53,631 nt of DNA from Pseudomonadota bacterium (GCA_030653935.1 JAURYL010000040.1:1-53631); one strand, 5' to 3'. Positions 33,044 through 42,807 are shown, counted from the stretch's first letter. Program-made: numbers and translations. Notes: generated by a model from the sequence alone, not told the origin.

Positions 33044-34471
33044 TTATTTCGGCGGCGCCACCGAACCGGCGTAGAACACGTCGCACTCGCCACCAGGAAA
33101 CACCCCCCTCGCCTTATTGAACAACTTGAGCACCGGCCCGGTGAGGGCCTTGAGGGTGCTCGGTTTCTCCACCACCGGTTTCTGAAAGCTCCCGCGTATG
33201 GTCTGCCGCAGCGTCGCGCAGCCCCTGGCGTCGATCAATGCCACGGTCACTTCAGCGAACCGCTCGTTGGCGAAATCGAGGCTGCCCCGCAGGGCGATCC
33301 GGTTCTCATTCGTCGCCATGGCCACGTCCTGGGCCCGCGCCACACCCTTGTCCATCTTCCAGTCGGAGACGAAGGTACGGATTTCGCTGCGCCCGCCCGA
33401 TTTCTGAACGATGCGCGCAAAGTCATATCCCTTGGTGACCACCAGACCGATTGGCCCGGTAAGGATGTAGGCGCCCACGTCAACAAGATTGAAGTTCTGG
33501 CTGGTCTCGTAGCGGGCCAGTTCCTGATCGAGATCGCGGCCTTCCAGAATGAGGTTCTTGCCCCGCAGCGAGATATTCCCGCGCGCGGTCCGTCTCAATT
33601 CGTGCATGGTCTTGCCCCGCATCAACAGGTCCACGGTGAGGTCCATCGAACCCGCCGCAAGATTTTGCGGCGACAGGGTTTTTAGAAGTGCCTCGATGTG
33701 GAACCGTGGCAGGGAATAGTGGACCTGGTAGAGGGGAATGGCGCCGGCGAAGTCCGCCCGGATGCTGCCCAAACCTTGCACACCGAAGACATTCATCGTG
33801 AGCGGCTTGAAATCGAAGACCCCATTCGTCCCGGCGACTGAAAACTTCAAGTCGGAGGCGGCATAGTTCTTCGTCCGGACCTCCCCGCAGTCGAGTTCCG
33901 CCGCCAAGGACAGGTACTTCATGATGCCCGGGCGCTCCCTGGCCGAAAGCTGAAAACGGCGCACGTCCAGGCCGCAATTCTCGGCCTCGAATCCTTTCCC
34001 GGATAGTTTGTCGGCGTAGAGGAGCGTCCCGTCTGTAAGGGAGATTCGTGCCAGATTCAGGGCGGGTAATACCCCACGGGTCGCCTCCGATTTCTCGAAG
34101 TTGAACTTGCCATCCCGGCCCTTCTCGATGGATATCCTGGCGTATTCCAGCGCAACCGTCTCGATCCGGACTTTGTTCTGGAGCAGAGGGAGGAACTCGA
34201 TCCCAAGCCTGGCCACCTTTGCGGTGACGATGTCGGTCCCCCGGTTGCGAATGCGCACGTCCTCCAGGGTGACGAGCAAGCCTGGGAAGAAGCCGATTCC
34301 CAATCGGCCGCCAACACTGACTTCCACCCCCAAAACGCCCGAGGCGGCCGCTTCAAACCGGGGCTTGTAGGCGTTGACGTCGAGGAAAAGGCGCAGGCCG
34401 ATCGCGATGAGGACGAGGAGCCCGATCAGGGCGCCGATGGCGAAGCTAAACTTTTTCAGTGTTTTTGGCAT
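33044..34471 (-). CDS. AsmA-family envelope protein
   Basis: This 475-residue protein has one N-terminal membrane helix (FAIGALIGLLVLIAIGL) followed by a large periplasmic region. The start has the AsmA pattern (DVNAYKPRFEAAASGVLGVEV, VGGRLGIGFFPGLLVTLEDV). The end has the AsmA C-terminal pattern (RGNISLRGKNLILEG, LRGSLDFANERF). AsmA-like proteins are bridge-type lipid carriers between inner and outer membrane or assist outer-membrane assembly. It is a single gene here, about 33 bases downstream of the GDYXXLXY gene on the same strand, so co-transcription is possible. Confidence 0.85.
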   Translation of the reverse strand: MPKTLKKFSFAIGALIGLLVLIAIGLRLFLDVNAYKPRFEAAASGVLGVEVSVGGRLGIGFFPGLLVTLEDVRIRNRGTDIVTAKVARLGIEFLPLLQNKVRIETVALEYARISIEKGRDGKFNFEKSEATRGVLPALNLARISLTDGTLLYADKLSGKGFEAENCGLDVRRFQLSARERPGIMKYLSLAAELDCGEVRTKNYAASDLKFSVAGTNGVFDFKPLTMNVFGVQGLGSIRADFAGAIPLYQVHYSLPRFHIEALLKTLSPQNLAAGSMDLTVDLLMRGKTMHELRRTARGNISLRGKNLILEGRDLDQELARYETSQNFNLVDVGAYILTGPIGLVVTKGYDFARIVQKSGGRSEIRTFVSDWKMDKGVARAQDVAMATNENRIALRGSLDFANERFAEVTVALIDARGCATLRQTIRGSFQKPVVEKPSTLKALTGPVLKLFNKARGVFPGGECDVFYAGSVAPPK

Positions 34472-34504
34472 TGGCCTGATCCTGACCTGTTTTCTTCCGC
34501 TGTA

Positions 34505-35083
34505 TCAAAAAAGCGTCTCCCGATAAGCTTCCCGCGCATCCAACAACACCGCCAGGATGCCGGCCTTGCCACGGCTGTCGATGGCGACGCGGATTGAGAC
34601 TTTTTCACCACCGGTCGGCCGTTCGATCTGGCCGCCGCTGCCTTCCTGGACGAAGTACTGTTCGATGCCGTAGCGCACGGACAACGTTCGCGGCTGGTTG
34701 CCCGCGCGGCCCCAGCGGCCACCGTCGAAATCTTCCACCTCACCTTTGAGCGCGATCAGGCCGGGGGCGATGGCGTCGCGTTGGTGATGCACCGAGACGG
34801 CTTTCGCGCCGGCGGGGTCGGGTTTGAGCGCGACCCAGATCGTATCGTGGCGTTTGAAGTCCTTGTCGCCCGCGAGCGCGGTTTCGCCTTCCATGGGCAA
34901 CTGGCTGATGGTGTAGTTGAGGCGGGCGTAGTCGCCCATGAACAGCGAACGCGGGTCGACCGGGACGGTTTCCAGCACGACCGGGGTGCCGGTGGCGAGG
35001 GTCCATTGCTTGTCGGCGACCATCGCGGCCAGCGCGGCGATTTCGATTCCCAGCAGCAGGATGATTTTCGGCCAGAGGGTCAT
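34505..35083 (-). CDS. GDYXXLXY-motif membrane-anchored protein
   Basis: This 192-residue protein has a single N-terminal hydrophobic segment and the family motif GDYARLNY (about 49-56). It is translationally coupled to the DUF2157 gene upstream (ATGA overlap), the usual arrangement in this family. The function is not known; the two proteins probably form a membrane complex. Confidence 0.85.
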   Translation of the reverse strand: MTLWPKIILLLGIEIAALAAMVADKQWTLATGTPVVLETVPVDPRSLFMGDYARLNYTISQLPMEGETALAGDKDFKRHDTIWVALKPDPAGAKAVSVHHQRDAIAPGLIALKGEVEDFDGGRWGRAGNQPRTLSVRYGIEQYFVQEGSGGQIERPTGGEKVSIRVAIDSRGKAGILAVLLDAREAYRETLF

Positions 35084-36408
35084 GATGGCCTCCCGGCTTC
35101 GAGGTTGCGCAGGAGCGCCTTGCGCCGACGTTCCAGCCAGCCGCCCACGGCCAGCAACAGGATGCCGCCGGCCATGAAGAACAGCGCGCGGTCCAGCAGC
35201 GTCCAGAAGGTGTCGAAATAGCGGGCCAGCAGCCAGAGGGCGAATCCAGTGAAGGCGCGGTTGACCAGTACGCGGTCGCCGTGGCGCATGCCGAGATCGC
35301 CGATCCAGTAGAGAAGTCCGAGGAAGAGCCCATTCCAGAGCAGCGCCGGCAAGTCGTTGTCGCGTGGAACGAGGACTTCGGTTGCCAGAAGCAGGGCGAA
35401 GGCGACCGCCAGGGCGATGCCGATGCGCAGCCGTGCCGCTGTCAGCGCGCTGGTTCGGACCAGACGGGTGATGCCGAGCGCGTAGAGCGCGACGGTGCCG
35501 GCGAGGGCGGCGAGCCAGGGCGTGAGATCGACCGCTGGCTGGGTCTCATGCGAGGCGAAGCCGGGGAAGGTGAAGACGAAGGCGCCGGCCAGCACGACGA
35601 GCAGAAAATCTGCGCGCATGGCGCGCGCGTGGGGATGGGCGCTTGCCTGCAGCAACGCCCAGCAACCGGCGAAGCCGAGTACCTGGAGGGCGAACAGGCG
35701 GATGTGCGCCTGCGCTTGTGTGTGTAACTCCCAGTCCTGGCCGATCCAGGGCTGGGCGTGCCAGCCGAGCACCCAGAGGATGAACAGCGCGCCCCAGCCG
35801 CGCGCGGCGAGCCGCCAGTCGTGACGCAGGAGGAGCGGCACTGCGGCGAGGATCAGATAAACGAGCAGCGGCCAGTTCATCGCCTGGTATTCAAACTGCT
35901 CGGTCCAGGTCCAAACCGCCGCCAGCGCGAGCGACGCCAGCAGCGCCGGCTGCGAGCCGAGCAGCCATGCGGTCAGCAGGCCGCCGAGCGCCCATAGCGC
36001 GATGCCGTCCGGGAAGTGCGCGTCGATGTGGTAGATCTGCCCGATCAGCATGATCGCGGCGCCGAACAACAGCACCGAAAGGAGCGCCATGCCCTCCGCC
36101 AGTTTCGGCAGCGCGCCCCGGGTGAGGCAGAGCCCATGCGCGACGTGGCTGGCGCTGAGCGCGAAGACGATGAGCAGCAACTTGATGAGCTTGCCGATCT
36201 CGTTCCAGTGGGCGGCGAACCAGGTGATGACGCCGACGCCAAGCAGTAACGCGCCGATCAGCGCGAGCGAGGATGCCCAAGCCGGCGCCGTCTGTCGCGC
36301 GGCCAGGTCGGCGAGGATGGCCTGGCCACCCTCCCCGCTCACCCAGCCTTCCTGTTGCCAGCGCGGCAGTTCCCGCGCCAGTCGTTTGCCGAAGCCCTTG
36401 TCGTTCAT
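35080..36408 (-). CDS. DUF2157 polytopic membrane protein
   Basis: This 442-residue protein has a short cytoplasmic N-terminus (LARELPRWQQEGWVSGEGG), typical of DUF2157, and about twelve membrane helices. The ATG at 36408 (MNDKGFG) is preferred over the one four codons earlier. It overlaps the GDYXXLXY gene by four bases. The role is unknown. Confidence 0.85.
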   Translation of the reverse strand: MNDKGFGKRLARELPRWQQEGWVSGEGGQAILADLAARQTAPAWASSLALIGALLLGVGVITWFAAHWNEIGKLIKLLLIVFALSASHVAHGLCLTRGALPKLAEGMALLSVLLFGAAIMLIGQIYHIDAHFPDGIALWALGGLLTAWLLGSQPALLASLALAAVWTWTEQFEYQAMNWPLLVYLILAAVPLLLRHDWRLAARGWGALFILWVLGWHAQPWIGQDWELHTQAQAHIRLFALQVLGFAGCWALLQASAHPHARAMRADFLLVVLAGAFVFTFPGFASHETQPAVDLTPWLAALAGTVALYALGITRLVRTSALTAARLRIGIALAVAFALLLATEVLVPRDNDLPALLWNGLFLGLLYWIGDLGMRHGDRVLVNRAFTGFALWLLARYFDTFWTLLDRALFFMAGGILLLAVGGWLERRRKALLRNLEAGRPS

Positions 36409-36483
36409 CGCGCCTCCCACGAATTTCAGGCGATCCTACCTTATCTGAATAGTGCATTTACCGATGTCACGGCGGCCATTCCT

Positions 36484-36554
36484 GTAGCGCGGGCGTCTCG
36501 CCTGCAATCGTGGGGCTGATTAGAAGGACAAAGCAGGCGAGACGCCCGCGCTAC
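36484..36554. repeat. MITE-like hairpin with 22-bp arms
   Basis: GTAGCGCGGGCGTCTCGCC... (36484-36505) pairs with 36533-36554. Half-copies of the same family occur near 37174-37195 (GCAGGCGGGACGCCTACGC) and 50329-50353. The rest of the 36409-36761 gap shows no gene. Confidence 0.75.
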
Positions 36555-36761
36555 TTGTCGGGATTCCTCGGGGGTTCTTTGATGGCGTCGACCCCAACCA
36601 GGTTGTATTGCCGCCAAGTGGGCCACGTTCTACCGTTCAGTCATACCGCGAAGCGGCGTGAAGTGATTACGTTGTGCGCTGTTTGCGGACCAAGGCTGGC
36701 TCTGACCTCGCGTATCCGCATGGCCGAGTGCTGCCCGTTGCCAAACCTGAAAGGAGCTGAG

Positions 36762-37109
36762 ATGAAAACCTTCGACATCGACGAGTGCGCCGAATTTCTG
36801 AAAGTCGACTGCACGACCGTGTCCGATATGGCCGGAATGGGCGAACTACCCGGTGCCCGGATCGGCAGGGGTTGGGTCTTTCTGGAAGAAGACCTGGTGG
36901 AGTATGTGCGCACCCAGGTTCGCTATCAGCGGCGCGAGCGCCAGTCAGCGCAGTTCGAGAAACAGCAGGGCGAAAGAGAGCACACGGACCAGGACAATCC
37001 GACCGGCTTCCCGAGCGTGCTGCACAACATGCGCAGCCGACGCGACATACCGCCAGACCGCCCAATCAGTTTCACAAATCAGGACTCGCCGCTCTCCTCA
37101 CATCTGTGA
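36762..37109 (+). CDS. HTH-domain protein of excisionase/MerR type
   Basis: This 115-residue protein has an N-terminal HTH_17-like domain (FDIDECAEFLKVDCTTVSDM ... GELPGARIGRGWVFLEEDLVEYV). A basic, polar C-terminus (RYQRRERQSAQFEKQ) follows and is probably unstructured. AAGGAG lies at ideal distance from the ATG. It is isolated between hairpin elements; its target is unknown. It is not closely similar to the small HTH protein of the defence operon beyond the fold. Confidence 0.75.
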   Translation: MKTFDIDECAEFLKVDCTTVSDMAGMGELPGARIGRGWVFLEEDLVEYVRTQVRYQRRERQSAQFEKQQGEREHTDQDNPTGFPSVLHNMRSRRDIPPDRPISFTNQDSPLSSHL

Positions 37110-37265
37110 GGTTGATGGTCAGGGGGCGGCCGGATCTGAACGCATCCGCGTTACACCAAATCAGCCCTACGTTGCAGGCGGGACGCCTACGCTACTTCTC
37201 GGGTGCTACCGATCCCCACCCATGTCAGGTAGCCTTCCGCTCCAGCTCAATCAGCGGACCTAGCC

Positions 37266-38162
37266 ATGAACGACGCCACCGACAATCTGCAAGCTGACTA
37301 TGACAGTCTGGTTCCCCCGCCCCTGGCGCATAGCCGGCGCGGCTTTCTGGTTACCGCCTTGGGCGCCGGCTTTGCCCTGGCGGCGCAGCCGGTGATGGCA
37401 CAGACCGCCGTTACCACTTCCTCCGAAGGGCTGACGGCCGGCGAGATCAGCGTACCGACGGCGGATGGCGCCATGCCAGCCTATCGCGCGCAGCCCGCAG
37501 AGGGGAAGGACTTCCCGGTCATCCTGGTGGTGCAGGAAATCTTCGGCGTGCATGAACATATCAAGGATGTCTGCCGGCGCCTGGCCAAACTGGGTTATCT
37601 CGCCATCGCCCCGGAGTTGTATGCGCGCCAGGGCGACCCGCGCCTGTACAGCGCCATTCCCGAGATCATCGCCAAGGTCGTCTCGAAAGTGCCGGATGCG
37701 CAGGTGCTGAGTGACCTTGACGCCTGCGTCGCCTGGGCACAGGCCAACGGTGGCGACAGCGCGCGACTGGGCATCACCGGTTTCTGCTGGGGTGGGCGCA
37801 CCACCTGGCTGTATGCCGCGCACAACCCCAAGGTGAAAGCCGGTGTGGCCTGGTATGGCCGCTTGGTGGGTGCCGCCAGCGACCTGACACCGAAACAACC
37901 GCTCGATCTGGCGAGCGCCCTGCATGCGCCGGTGCTCGGTCTCTATGGCGGGCTGGATCAGGGCATTCCGCAAGACACGGTGGATAAGATGAACAAAGCG
38001 CTGGCCGAGTCGAACAATCCGGCGAGCAAGACTTCGAACATCCACGTCTACCCCAACGCCCCGCACGCCTTCAACGCCGACTACCGCGCCAGCTACCGCA
38101 AGGAAGAAGCCGAGGACGGCTGGAAGCGGATGCAGGCGTGGTTCAGGCAAAACGGGGTATGA
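37266..38162 (+). CDS. Tat-exported dienelactone hydrolase family protein
   Basis: This 298-residue alpha/beta hydrolase has a Tat signal ([19 protein letters not shown]). The catalytic set of the dienelactone hydrolase family is present: nucleophile Cys in GFCWGG (about 176), Asp in YGGLDQG and His in [10 protein letters not shown]. It should act on an ester or lactone in the periplasm; the substrate is unknown. It is transcribed alone and followed by a 490-base repeat cluster. Confidence 0.9.
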   Translation: MNDATDNLQADYDSLVPPPLAHSRRGFLVTALGAGFALAAQPVMAQTAVTTSSEGLTAGEISVPTADGAMPAYRAQPAEGKDFPVILVVQEIFGVHEHIKDVCRRLAKLGYLAIAPELYARQGDPRLYSAIPEIIAKVVSKVPDAQVLSDLDACVAWAQANGGDSARLGITGFCWGGRTTWLYAAHNPKVKAGVAWYGRLVGAASDLTPKQPLDLASALHAPVLGLYGGLDQGIPQDTVDKMNKALAESNNPASKTSNIHVYPNAPHAFNADYRASYRKEEAEDGWKRMQAWFRQNGV

Positions 38163-38650
38163 GCACCGTCACTCCCCCCTTTATCAAAGGGGGGCCGGGG
38201 AGCCATGGCGCTAAGATAACTCGCGGAGGTTGGCAACTGGCGCTGACCGGCCCCCTCTCCCGCGGGCGGGAGAGGGTTGGGGTGAGGGCGATTGCAAACG
38301 TGGCACGCGCCCATAGCCCCTCATCCCCGGCCCTTCTCCCGCCCGCGGGAGAAGGGAGAAAAGCGAGCGCCAGCCTTAACTTAGCGCCATGGGGGACTGA
38401 GGGGGATCTCCCCAAGGGTTGTGCCAGTTCAAGCGTCCGCAAATCCCCCCTGCCCCCCCTTTGGGCACCACGAAAAACCCCTAATTCGTCGTTCCCGCGA
38501 ATGTGGGAACCCAGTGAAATCAACACACTGGATTCCCGCATTCGCGGGAATGACGGGTTTTTCGATCCCCCCCTTTGCCAAAGGGGGGGATCCTGCCGGT
38601 CCGCGTCACGAGCTAACGCGATAAGCGCCTTTGGGACAGGGGGGTAGAAG
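38163..38650. repeat. Nested palindromic repeat cluster
   Basis: This is a non-coding region built of several repeat families within one another. It holds CCCCCCTTT-loop-AAAGGGGGG hairpins (about 38167-38187 and 38567-38590) and a CTCTCCCGCGGGCGGGAGAG hairpin (about 38254). A related TTCTCCCGCCCGCGGGAGAA copy lies near 38333. An inverted pair CCATGGCGCTAAG / CTTAGCGCCATGG (about 38203 and 38380) encloses the last two. A full GTCGTTCCC...GGGAATGACG element lies at about 38,486-38,560. No gene seen. Confidence 0.75.
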
Positions 38651-38653
38651 AAC

Positions 38654-39913
38654 ATGCTCACCCCCGCCCAACACCAACGCCTGAACCGCTTGCGCTGGAC
38701 CGCCTTCGCGGTGGTCGGGGGCGCCTACATCCTGGCGTTCTTCCACCGTTTCGCGCCGGCCGCCATCGCCGGTGAGCTGCAACAGGATTTCGCCATCCAG
38801 GCCACCGCGTTGGGCAGCCTGTCGGCCATGTATTTCTATGTCTACACCCTGATGCAACTGCCCACCGGGGTGTTGGCCGACACCCTGGGGCCGCGCCGCA
38901 TCGTCGCCGCCGGCGGCGTGCTGGCGGGGCTGGGTTCGCTGATCTTCGGGCTGGCGGAAACCTTTGCCTGGGCTTCGGCGGGCCGGCTGCTGGTGGGGCT
39001 GGGCGTCTCGGTGGCGTTCATTTCCATGCTCAAGCTCAATGCCGCCTGGTTCAGCGAAAGGAAGTTCGGCGCCGTCACCGGCTTCACCCTGCTCCTGGGT
39101 AATCTCGGCTCGCTGCTGGCCGCATCGCCCCTGGCCTGGGCGCTGGGCTGGGTGAGCTGGCGGCAAGTGTTCGTCTTCGCCGGTGGCGTGTCGCTGCTGC
39201 TGGCGCTGCTGGCCTGGTGGCTGGTGCGCGACAAGCCACAGGAAATGGGCCTGCCCAGCCCGCGCGAACTGGAGGGGAAAATCGCGCACGCCGCCCATGA
39301 CGGCCACTGGTTCGACGGCATCCTGGAAGTAGCGAAGAACCGTCTGACCTGGCCGGGCTTCTTCCTCAACCTGGGCGTTTCCGGCAGCCTGTTCGCCTTC
39401 GTCGGCCTCTGGGCGATTCCCTACCTGATGCAGACTCACGGCTGGAGCCGCGAACTCGCCGCCTTCCACACCACCCTGCTGCTCACCGCCTTCGCCGTTG
39501 GCGCCTTCCTGATTGGCGCCGGGTCGGATCGCATCGGCTACCGCAAACCGGTGATCCTCGCCGCCTGCGCGCTCTACGTGCTCACCTGGTTGCCGCTGGC
39601 GCTCGGCTGGCCACTGGCGCCGGGCTGGAGCCATGCCCTGTTCTTCGCCATGGGCCTGGGCGCGTCCGGCTTCACCCTGTCCTGGGCGGCGGCCAAGGAA
39701 GTCAATCGCCACGCGCTTTCCGGCACCGCCACTTCATTGGTCAACACCGGCGCCTTCCTCGGCGCCGCCATCCTGCAACCCCTGGCCGGCTGGGTGATCG
39801 AGCACCACGGTCTGCCGGCGGGCATTCAGTTGCTGGCGGCCGCCGCGCTGCTCGGCGCGCTCGCCGGTTTCAGCCTGAAGGAAACCCGCTGCCGCTATAT
39901 AGGTAACCCCTGA
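38654..39913 (+). CDS. MFS transporter
   Basis: This 419-residue protein has twelve predicted membrane helices. Motif A appears in both halves (ADTLGPRR about 75-82; SDRIGYRK about 294-301). The closest pattern is the anion:cation symporter/oxalate-formate-like MFS group (YFYVYTLMQLPTGVLADTLGPRR). Its stop overlaps the start of the FGGY kinase (TGATG), so it may import the sugar or polyol that the kinase phosphorylates; this is inference. Confidence 0.87.
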   Translation: MLTPAQHQRLNRLRWTAFAVVGGAYILAFFHRFAPAAIAGELQQDFAIQATALGSLSAMYFYVYTLMQLPTGVLADTLGPRRIVAAGGVLAGLGSLIFGLAETFAWASAGRLLVGLGVSVAFISMLKLNAAWFSERKFGAVTGFTLLLGNLGSLLAASPLAWALGWVSWRQVFVFAGGVSLLLALLAWWLVRDKPQEMGLPSPRELEGKIAHAAHDGHWFDGILEVAKNRLTWPGFFLNLGVSGSLFAFVGLWAIPYLMQTHGWSRELAAFHTTLLLTAFAVGAFLIGAGSDRIGYRKPVILAACALYVLTWLPLALGWPLAPGWSHALFFAMGLGASGFTLSWAAAKEVNRHALSGTATSLVNTGAFLGAAILQPLAGWVIEHHGLPAGIQLLAAAALLGALAGFSLKETRCRYIGNP

Positions 39914-41181
39914 TGTATCTCGGAATCGACTTCGGCACCTCCGGCGCCCGCGCCTGCGTCATGGCCCCCGGTGGCCAGATCGAGGACATGGCGCGCCTGG
40001 ATTTCGGCATCCTCACCCCCGACGAAGCCGCCGCCAGTTGGAGCGAGGTGTTGTTCAACCTGATCGCCCAGGTGCCGATCAGCCTGCGCCGTCGCCTCCA
40101 GGCACTGGCCGTGGATGGCACTTCCGCCACCGTGCTGGCCTGCGACGAAGCCCTCAACACCACCTATCCGCCGCTGCTCTACAACGACGCCCGCGCCGTC
40201 GATGAAGCCGAGGCCATCCGCCGCGCCGCCGGCCCGGAACATCCGGCGGCGGCGGCCAGTTCCGGGCTGGCCAAGGTGCTCTGGCTGAAACAGCGCCTCG
40301 GCCCGGAGCGCGCCCACCTCTATCTGAATCAGGCCGACTGGCTCTCCGCCCTGCTCTCCGGCCGCCCGGTGAGCGACTACCACAACGCCCTGAAAATGGG
40401 CCTGGACCTGGAAAGCGGCGAGTGGCCCGAGTGGGTGACCTATCTGGTCGACGTCGATTTCCTGCCGGTCACGGTGAAGCCCGGCACGGCGCTGGCCCTG
40501 GTGGAACGCCCGCGCGCCGCCTCCCTGGGCATCAACCCGGATTGCCTGGTGCGCGCCGGCACCACCGACAGCATCGCCGCCTTCCTCGCCGCCGGGGTCG
40601 ATCAACCTGGCGAAGCGGTCACCTCGCTGGGCAGCACGCTGGTGTTGAAGCTGCTCTCGGAAACCCGGGTCGATGCCGGCGAATTCGGTATCTACTCGCA
40701 CTGGTTCGGCCGCTACTGGCTGGCCGGCGGCGCCTCCAACGCCGGCGGCGGCGTGCTCCGGCAACATTTCAGCGACGACGAACTGATGACCCTTTCCGCG
40801 CGCATCGAGCCGAAACGCCCCAGCGGCCTCGATTACTACCCGCTGCCGGGCAAGGGCGAACGTTTCCCGGTGAACGACCCCGAACTGCTGCCGCGTCTGG
40901 AACCACGCCCGCCCACCCGCATCGAATTCCTGCAAGGCATGCTCGAAGGCCTGGCCAATATCGAGGCGCGCGGCTACCGCAAACTCGCGGAACTGGGCGC
41001 CACGCCGTTGAAATCCGTCGCCAGCGCCGGTGGCGGCGCCCGCAACGAGGCCTGGACGCGCATCCGCGCCGACCGCCTGCAAGTCCCGGTCGACCGCGCC
41101 GCCGAGCAGGAAGCCTGCTACGGCGCCGCGCGGCTGGCCTGTTTCGGCAGCGAACTATTCCCCGGAGGTGGCGATGACTGA
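39913..41181 (+). CDS. FGGY-family carbohydrate kinase (ribulose-kinase-like)
   Basis: This 422-residue sugar kinase has the phosphate-1 motif GIDFGTSGARA (4-14), a DGTSATVL segment and the C-terminal adenosine motif ASAGGGARNEAW. The chain is shorter than xylulokinase or glycerol kinase and resembles the FGGY type found in plants and cyanobacteria and described as D-ribulose kinase. It is coupled to the MFS gene by a one-base overlap and overlaps the next gene by eight bases. The substrate is not certain. Confidence 0.82.
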   Translation: MYLGIDFGTSGARACVMAPGGQIEDMARLDFGILTPDEAAASWSEVLFNLIAQVPISLRRRLQALAVDGTSATVLACDEALNTTYPPLLYNDARAVDEAEAIRRAAGPEHPAAAASSGLAKVLWLKQRLGPERAHLYLNQADWLSALLSGRPVSDYHNALKMGLDLESGEWPEWVTYLVDVDFLPVTVKPGTALALVERPRAASLGINPDCLVRAGTTDSIAAFLAAGVDQPGEAVTSLGSTLVLKLLSETRVDAGEFGIYSHWFGRYWLAGGASNAGGGVLRQHFSDDELMTLSARIEPKRPSGLDYYPLPGKGERFPVNDPELLPRLEPRPPTRIEFLQGMLEGLANIEARGYRKLAELGATPLKSVASAGGGARNEAWTRIRADRLQVPVDRAAEQEACYGAARLACFGSELFPGGGDD

Positions 41182-41683
41182 CGGCCTTAGCTGTACCAGC
41201 CCGATGCCCCTGGCCTGGCACCCGGACAGCCTGGATGAACTCGCCCGCCAGGGCATGATGCGCGAGGCGGCATTGCTGCTGGCCGCGATCAACCAGATGG
41301 AAGGCACGCACGACCTGGAAGGTGGCGGCCCGGAAAACCGGCGCCTGGATCGCATCGAGGCCAAGCTCGATCTCGCCCTGCACCTGCTCGCGCGCGGCCT
41401 GGAACCGGCTCAGGCGCCGGTCACCCGCAACGTCACCCTGTCACCCACGGACGTGCAATGGAACGAGGCGCCGGCGCCGGGCACGGGCACGCGCCTGATT
41501 CTGGAACTGCGCCCTTCCGATCATCTGCCGCTCACCCTGCGGCTGCCGGCGGTCGCCCTGGAGCCGCTGCCCGGCATCGCGCGCGCGCGTCTGGAACATC
41601 TGCCGGAAGCGCTCGACGACGCCCTGCACCAGTTCGTGTTCCGCCGCCACCGCCAGGCGATCCGCGCCCGCGCGGGCGGCTGA
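41174..41683 (+). CDS. Probable atypical PilZ-domain protein
   Basis: This 169-residue soluble protein has a helical segment RRLDRIEAKLDLALHLLARGL (about 56-76) followed by a beta-rich half (VTLSPTDVQWNEAPAPG ... LRLPAVALEPLPG). This layout and the short C-terminal FRRHRQAIRAR resemble the atypical PilZ family of beta-proteobacteria, although the RxxxR...D/NxSxxG c-di-GMP motif is not seen. ATG 41174 lies inside the end of the kinase gene, preceded by GGAGGTG. The alternative is an orphan family. Confidence 0.5.
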   Translation: MTDGLSCTSPMPLAWHPDSLDELARQGMMREAALLLAAINQMEGTHDLEGGGPENRRLDRIEAKLDLALHLLARGLEPAQAPVTRNVTLSPTDVQWNEAPAPGTGTRLILELRPSDHLPLTLRLPAVALEPLPGIARARLEHLPEALDDALHQFVFRRHRQAIRARAGG

Positions 41684-41700
41684 GACGCGCGCGGCCCGCC

Positions 41701-42651
41701 ATGCCGTCCGCCGCCCTGCCCTATCTGCCCTGGCATAAACCCGCGCTGGAAAGCGGGCCGGTGCGCCTGAGTTCGCGCCGGCTCTACATCCTGCCCACCC
41801 GTTCCGGCCTGGTCTTCGCCCTGCTGCTCCTGGGCTTGTTACTGGGCGCCATCAACTATGGCGTCAGCCTGGTCTACCTGTTCACCTTCTGGTTCGTCGG
41901 CCTCGCCGTGGTCGCGATGCTGCACACGCAACGCAATCTCGCCGGCCTGGTACTGCGCGTCGCCACCAGCGCGCCGGTTTTCGCCGGCGAAACCGCCTGT
42001 TTCAGATTGCGCGTGGAAAACCCCAGCCGCCTGCCCCGGCAGCACATCGCGCTGCGCCACGCGCTGGGCGGCGGCGCCGCCGGCGATATTCCCGCCGCCG
42101 GCGAGACGCTGCTGGAACTGCCGCTGACGCAAACCGAACGTGGCTGGCAACGGCCCGGCCTGTTCGCCATCCATGGCGAATTCCCGCTCGGCCTGTTCCG
42201 CTGCTGGAGCGTGCTGGAGTTGGACTGGGGCGTGCTCGTCTACCCGCGTCCTGCCGCCGATGCCCTGCCGTTGCCGGCGGCCGACGACGACGACTCCGTC
42301 GAGCGCGCTCCCAGCCGTGGAGAAGGCATGGAATTCGCCGGCCTGCGCGGCTACCAGCCCGGCGACGCGCCCCGTCGCATCGCCTGGAAGGCCTCGGCGC
42401 GCGGCGGCGGCAAGTTGCTCACCAAGCAATTCACCAGCAGCGCCGGCCAGCATCTCTGGCTGAGCTGGTGGCAGACCCCGGAACGCGACGTCGAAGGCCG
42501 CCTCTCGCGCCTCACCCGCTGGGTGCTCGACGCCCACGCCGCCGCTCTGGTCTACGGCCTGAAATTGCCCGGTCGCACCCTGCCGCCGCAAACCGGCGAA
42601 GCGCATCTGCGGCAATGCCTGGAGGCGCTGGCGAGACATGGACAGGCATGA
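41701..42651 (+). CDS. DUF58 domain protein
   Basis: This 316-residue protein has two close N-terminal membrane helices (about 36-76) and a DUF58/vWA-like part containing the hallmark GEGMEFAGLRGYQPGDAPRR-like segment (about 203-222) with IAWKASAR. DUF58 proteins usually pair with MoxR ATPases and transglutaminases; here only the transglutaminase partner follows. ATG 41701 lies 17 bases after the PilZ-like gene. Confidence 0.87.
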   Translation: MPSAALPYLPWHKPALESGPVRLSSRRLYILPTRSGLVFALLLLGLLLGAINYGVSLVYLFTFWFVGLAVVAMLHTQRNLAGLVLRVATSAPVFAGETACFRLRVENPSRLPRQHIALRHALGGGAAGDIPAAGETLLELPLTQTERGWQRPGLFAIHGEFPLGLFRCWSVLELDWGVLVYPRPAADALPLPAADDDDSVERAPSRGEGMEFAGLRGYQPGDAPRRIAWKASARGGGKLLTKQFTSSAGQHLWLSWWQTPERDVEGRLSRLTRWVLDAHAAALVYGLKLPGRTLPPQTGEAHLRQCLEALARHGQA

Positions 42652-42667
42652 CGTTCATGTGCCGCTT

Positions 42668-42775
42668 TTCACCCCCCTTTGCAAAAGGGGGGCGGGGGGG
42701 ATTTCTCGACGCTCGCACCCAGGCAGACCTCCGCAAATCCCCCCCAGCCCCCCTTTGATAAAGGGGGGAGTCAAA
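42668..42775. repeat. CCCCCCTTT/AAAGGGGGG inverted-repeat element
   Basis: CCCCCCTTTGCAAAAGGGGGG lies at one end and CCCCCCTTTGATAAAGGGGGG at the other, with inverted GGGGGGATTT / AAATCCCCCC between them. It interrupts the DUF58-TgpA gene pair and may form strong mRNA structure between them. Confidence 0.75.
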
Positions 42776-42807
42776 ACAGCGCGTGCACCGCTCAAAGGTG
42801 CGCGCCT

